Positions 61,892 to 64,000 of a stretch of DNA of 64,000 bases are shown here, one piece after another (position 1 is the stretch's first letter; every line of letters begins with the position of its first letter). The position numbers were made by a program, and so were the translations under genes. The DNA comes from OLB6 sp964525565 (GTDB lineage: Bacteria; Bacteroidota; Ignavibacteria; Kapaibacteriales; Kapaibacteriaceae): NCBI GenBank assembly GCA_964525565.1, contig CAZGHI010000006.1:17092-81091 (forward strand), given 5' to 3'. The notes under the pieces were generated by a model that was not told the DNA's origin, did no database searches, and saw nothing but the letters and a program-made list of their open reading frames with translations.

Positions 61892-62206
61892 ATGTCTTTC
61901 TTTAGCCGTTTGTTCGGTGCGGATAACACACCATCTTTGAGTGAAGTACTATCGTCCAACGCAATTGTTGTTGACGTTCGAACCCCGTCAGAATATAGAG
62001 GTGGACATGTAGCAGGAAGCAAAAACATCCCACTCGATACCCTTGAGTCGGCATTACATACGCTACCAACCGATCGCCCTGTGGTATTTTGCTGTGCATC
62101 GGGAGCCAGAAGTGGCGCGGCAACAAAGTTGGCCGTCGGTAGGGGGCTTCAGGCTATCAACGGAGGTCCATGGACCAATGTTCAACAACACATTCAGCGG
62201 GGATAA
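61892..62206 (+). CDS. Cytoplasmic rhodanese-like protein
   Basis: From the ATG at 61892 the protein has 104 residues: MSFFSRLFGADNTPS, then the rhodanese fold VVDVRTPSEYRGGHVAGSKNIPL and the active loop VFCCASGARSGAAT, where Cys would carry the persulfide. No signal peptide is seen. It transfers sulfane sulfur or senses thiols. It is followed by a second, exported rhodanese 2 bp downstream. Confidence 0.88.
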   Translation: MSFFSRLFGADNTPSLSEVLSSNAIVVDVRTPSEYRGGHVAGSKNIPLDTLESALHTLPTDRPVVFCCASGARSGAATKLAVGRGLQAINGGPWTNVQQHIQRG

Positions 62207-62207
62207 C

Positions 62208-62600
62208 ATGCTTCGGAATCCTACAAAAGTGGCAATTGTGATCTCGGTTTTGGCGTGGAGCGTGACAACGCTGCTGGCCCAAGCTGTATCGGAGATTTCT
62301 GTAACAGAGGCGAGAAAGATGATACAAAAGGGCGACGTAACCGTGCTAGACGTGCGAACGCTCGATGAATGGAAGCAGGGATTTATTGAATCGGCTCGGC
62401 ACATTGATGTTCTGGATAAATCATTCAAACAAAAAGTATCTGCGCTGGACAAGAGCAAGCCTGTTATTGTGTACTGTGCTGTAGGTGGTCGCAGTGCTTA
62501 TGCTGCCGACGACATGGCAAAGCTTGGATTTAAAAACGTTTATAATCTTACCGGTGGAATTAGAGCGTGGACAGCAGCGGGATACCCTGTTAAAAAGTAG
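62208..62600 (+). CDS. Exported rhodanese-like protein
   Basis: The ATG at 62208 gives 130 residues with a signal peptide (VAIVISVLAWSVTTLLAQA). The rhodanese motifs are VLDVRTLDEWKQGFIESARHI and IVYCAVGGRSAYAADDMAKLGF, with the catalytic Cys in YCAVGGRS, ending TGGIRAWTAAGYPV. It should act in the periplasm. Its partner just upstream is cytoplasmic. Confidence 0.9.
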   Translation: MLRNPTKVAIVISVLAWSVTTLLAQAVSEISVTEARKMIQKGDVTVLDVRTLDEWKQGFIESARHIDVLDKSFKQKVSALDKSKPVIVYCAVGGRSAYAADDMAKLGFKNVYNLTGGIRAWTAAGYPVKK

Positions 62601-62645
62601 TACAGCTTCGAATGTGGTGTTTGCGCTTTGACTGATTGGTAATGT

Positions 62646-63257
62646 ATGTACCAAAGCCTACTGATTATTCACATTATTAGCGGGAGTATTGCACTACTAA
62701 TCGGTGGTATTGTTGCTGTGCGAACAAAAGGGGATAAGACTCACCGTTTTCTCGGTTTGGGATTTGTTGGTGCACTCTCTGTTGTATCTATCTCGGCTAT
62801 AGCCCTTGCTGTGCTAAATCCGAATATGTTTTTGCTGTTTGTGGCGCTATTTGCAGCATACCTTGCGCTCATGGGACGGCAAGCAATTGTTCGGGTCGTA
62901 CCAGGCTCCATTGTGCTACCTATGCTGTTGTTTTGCACAGGTATAGTAATGATCGTGTCAGCAGCCATGCACGCTTCTCAAGGCGTAGTTGTACCGTTAT
63001 TCTTTGGGGCACTGATTACGGTACTTGCTTTAAACGAGATACGGTTGGTGCGTGCATCAAAAACAAAGCCCCTTTCTTACAATCAGAGATTGCAGCGCCA
63101 CATCACATTAATGGGTGGAGCCATGATTAGTACGTGGACGGCATTCTTTGTTGTTAATGCACCACGATGGCTTTCATTAGCAGCCTGGACTGTACCAAGC
63201 ATCGTGGGAACTCTTGCAATCGTTAAAGCAACTAAACGGCATGTACGGAGAGCGTAG
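62646..63257 (+). CDS. DUF2306-like small membrane protein
   Basis: A 203-residue protein with about seven membrane helices. The N-terminal IIHIISGSIALLIGGIVAV, then TKGDKTHRFLGLGFVG, and RHITLMGGAMISTWTAFFV are the conserved His-containing segments of the DUF2306 family. No function is assigned; a heme or ligand role for the histidines is a guess. It follows the exported rhodanese by 45 bp. Confidence 0.75.
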   Translation: MYQSLLIIHIISGSIALLIGGIVAVRTKGDKTHRFLGLGFVGALSVVSISAIALAVLNPNMFLLFVALFAAYLALMGRQAIVRVVPGSIVLPMLLFCTGIVMIVSAAMHASQGVVVPLFFGALITVLALNEIRLVRASKTKPLSYNQRLQRHITLMGGAMISTWTAFFVVNAPRWLSLAAWTVPSIVGTLAIVKATKRHVRRA

Positions 63258-63273
63258 TGTTTACACTATCCGG

Positions 63274-63636
63274 TTACTTGAGCGTACCTTCTTCCACAGC
63301 CCCTTTAGCCTCTACAGCGTTGGTATCGATGTAACTAAAAATTCTGGCCTCCATTCGCTTGCTCTTTCCCTTTGGAATGGTGGCAAAGTATGCCTTCGCG
63401 GCTGATGCTACCTCTTTCCCATCCTTGTCAAAAAAGGTTACCCGCACCTTCGGATCTACAAGAGTTTTGTTGGTACCATTGTGAACAGTTACCGTTGCGG
63501 TAATGTCTTCTGCATTCGTCCGCTTCCATGCAACGGTTACGGTACACTTAGCAAACTGTTCGGCATCGGAAGCATAAAGAAGTTTGTTCCCAAGAACTAG
63601 GAATGCCGTAATAAAAATCAAGAGGGTGATGTTCAT
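63274..63636 (-). CDS. Small exported protein with FxLYD-like beta domain
   Basis: The ATG at 63636 gives 120 residues: a signal peptide (MNITLLIFITAFLVLGNKLLYA) followed by one beta-sandwich-like domain (VTVAWKRTNAEDITATVTVH, VRVTFFDKDGKEVASA, IPKGKSKRMEARIF). The alternating pattern resembles FxLYD domains, which occur in envelope proteins. No catalytic motif is seen. It is convergent with the DUF2306-like gene. Confidence 0.55.
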   Translation of the reverse strand: MNITLLIFITAFLVLGNKLLYASDAEQFAKCTVTVAWKRTNAEDITATVTVHNGTNKTLVDPKVRVTFFDKDGKEVASAAKAYFATIPKGKSKRMEARIFSYIDTNAVEAKGAVEEGTLK

Positions 63637-63943
63637 ATCCTTCAAAGTAACGAATACATTCGGCATCAGCAACAGTAGATTACGTCAGGATGCATGAATG
63701 AGGAAGCTACACAATCCCTCCGAGCTACCCAGGCCGGGCGTGTATGGCCTGGTAGTGAATGGCGAGCGGCAGGTGGTGATGATATCCAGATAAAACAGGA
63801 AAGTGTTCGCTTATGCTGGTGCGACAACGCCACGAGGGCTTGTGTACGCAGGGCAGCCATAAGTGGCTTACCGAACGATGCCTCAAGGAAGGGAAAACAG
63901 GCCTTGAAAGGCTCAAGGACATGTGTGAATAGCAAACACTCGT
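63637..63943. other. 307-bp region before the tRNA-Arg gene, no gene recognised
   Basis: Open frames on both strands overlap each other and have no recognisable domain or ribosome site. A strong hairpin CTACC(C)AGGCC/GGCCTGGTAG (63725-63755, one bulged C) and a short one AGCCA/TGGCT near 63860 are visible. It could be a promoter region, an unrecognised RNA or the remnant of an element inserted beside the tRNA. Confidence 0.45.
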
Positions 63944-64000
63944 TGGCGCACCCGTAGGGATTCGAACCCCAAACCTTCTGATCCGTAGTCAGATGCTCTA
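63944..64000 (-). tRNA. tRNA-Arg (ACG), 5' end beyond the window
   Basis: The 3' part of a tRNA: the anticodon stem-loop CTGACTACGGATCAG has anticodon ACG (63984-63986), a variable loop, the T arm with TTCGAAT, acceptor 3' strand CGGGTGC, discriminator G and an encoded CCA. About 20 nt of the 5' end are outside the window. Confidence 0.93.

Noticed and set aside
63666..63957. Small genes on either strand beside tRNA-Arg
   Set aside because: Overlapping frames on both strands with no SD, domain or signal; coding is not supported.
1..64000. CRISPR arrays, complete insertion sequences and prophage
   Set aside because: No regularly spaced repeats, no IS ends with an intact transposase and no phage structural genes were found.

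Overview
The window is about 64 kb of bacterial chromosome, very probably a draft or metagenome scaffold because it holds five short runs of N. The gene content points to the Bacteroidota/Chlorobiota (FCB) side of the tree, perhaps an Ignavibacteria- or Kapabacteria-like lineage. The evidence is a 1356-residue surface protein with a C-terminal type IX secretion sorting domain, a PD40-plus-OmpA envelope protein, DUF1844, DUF3109, DUF4286, DUF4199 and DUF3108 genes, a DUF4856/imelysin/HTTM/TonB-receptor cluster, and promoter-like TAnnTTTG boxes of the Bacteroidota type. I infer this placement; no rRNA gene is present to confirm it. TGA is used as a normal stop, often in ATGA or GTGA overlaps.

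Layout. 1-2.1 kb: an AAA_16-type ATPase (cut by the left edge) coupled to a membrane protein. 2.1-5.4 kb: cupin, ABM-type monooxygenase, dnaK and hsp20 with clear hairpins. 6-8.2 kb: an NlpC/P60 lipoprotein, a voltage-gated K+ channel and a TerC/Alx exporter. 8.25-18.1 kb: a tight forward run of polA, a UppP-cyclophilin fusion, a secreted cyclophilin, an OmpA-like protein, thrS, a SanA-like protein, a small membrane protein and a ferredoxin. 18.1-27.1 kb, reverse: an orphan succinate-dehydrogenase-type cytochrome b, rmlA-nhaA-DUF4286, and a complete phosphate module (porin, pstS, pstC, pstA, pstB, phoU). 27.2-31.9 kb, forward: pfkA, DUF1844, NAD kinase, adenine deaminase, nadC. 31.9-39.1 kb, reverse: an HTH-WCX regulator, rpoN, DUF3109, copA, lipoprotein MsrA, MscS, CrcB. 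39.2-46 kb: M1 aminopeptidase and the type IX-secreted Ig/beta-helix protein. 46-49.5 kb, reverse: LolA, DUF3108, DUF2130, tRNA(CAT), a barrel protein. 49.6-52.5 kb: manC, rlpA, gcvT.

52.5-64 kb is the most unusual part. A DUF4199 gene and an AsmA-like gene are each broken by one in-frame TGA. Between them lie a roughly 115-nt candidate structured RNA with its own promoter and terminator, and a REP-type transposase-like gene that appears to have lost its catalytic tyrosine. Next comes an apparent iron-acquisition operon (DUF4856 lipoprotein, imelysin, HTTM protein, TonB-dependent receptor) behind two palindromes that overlap a promoter. Its receptor gene is thrown out of frame by a run of 11 G in the plug domain, which could be a phase-variation switch or a sequencing error. 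Tandem cytoplasmic and secreted rhodaneses, a small membrane protein and a tRNA-Arg(ACG) cut by the right edge finish the window.

Two signals run across the whole window: long G homopolymers (7-11 G, five examples) and an over-represented octamer, AGGGGGCT (14 copies by eye, about 2 expected), 12 of whose 13 in-gene copies lie on the coding strand. The best candidates for something undescribed are the UppP-cyclophilin polyprotein whose last membrane helix also reads as a lipoprotein signal, the switchable TonB receptor of the imelysin operon, and the small RNA.
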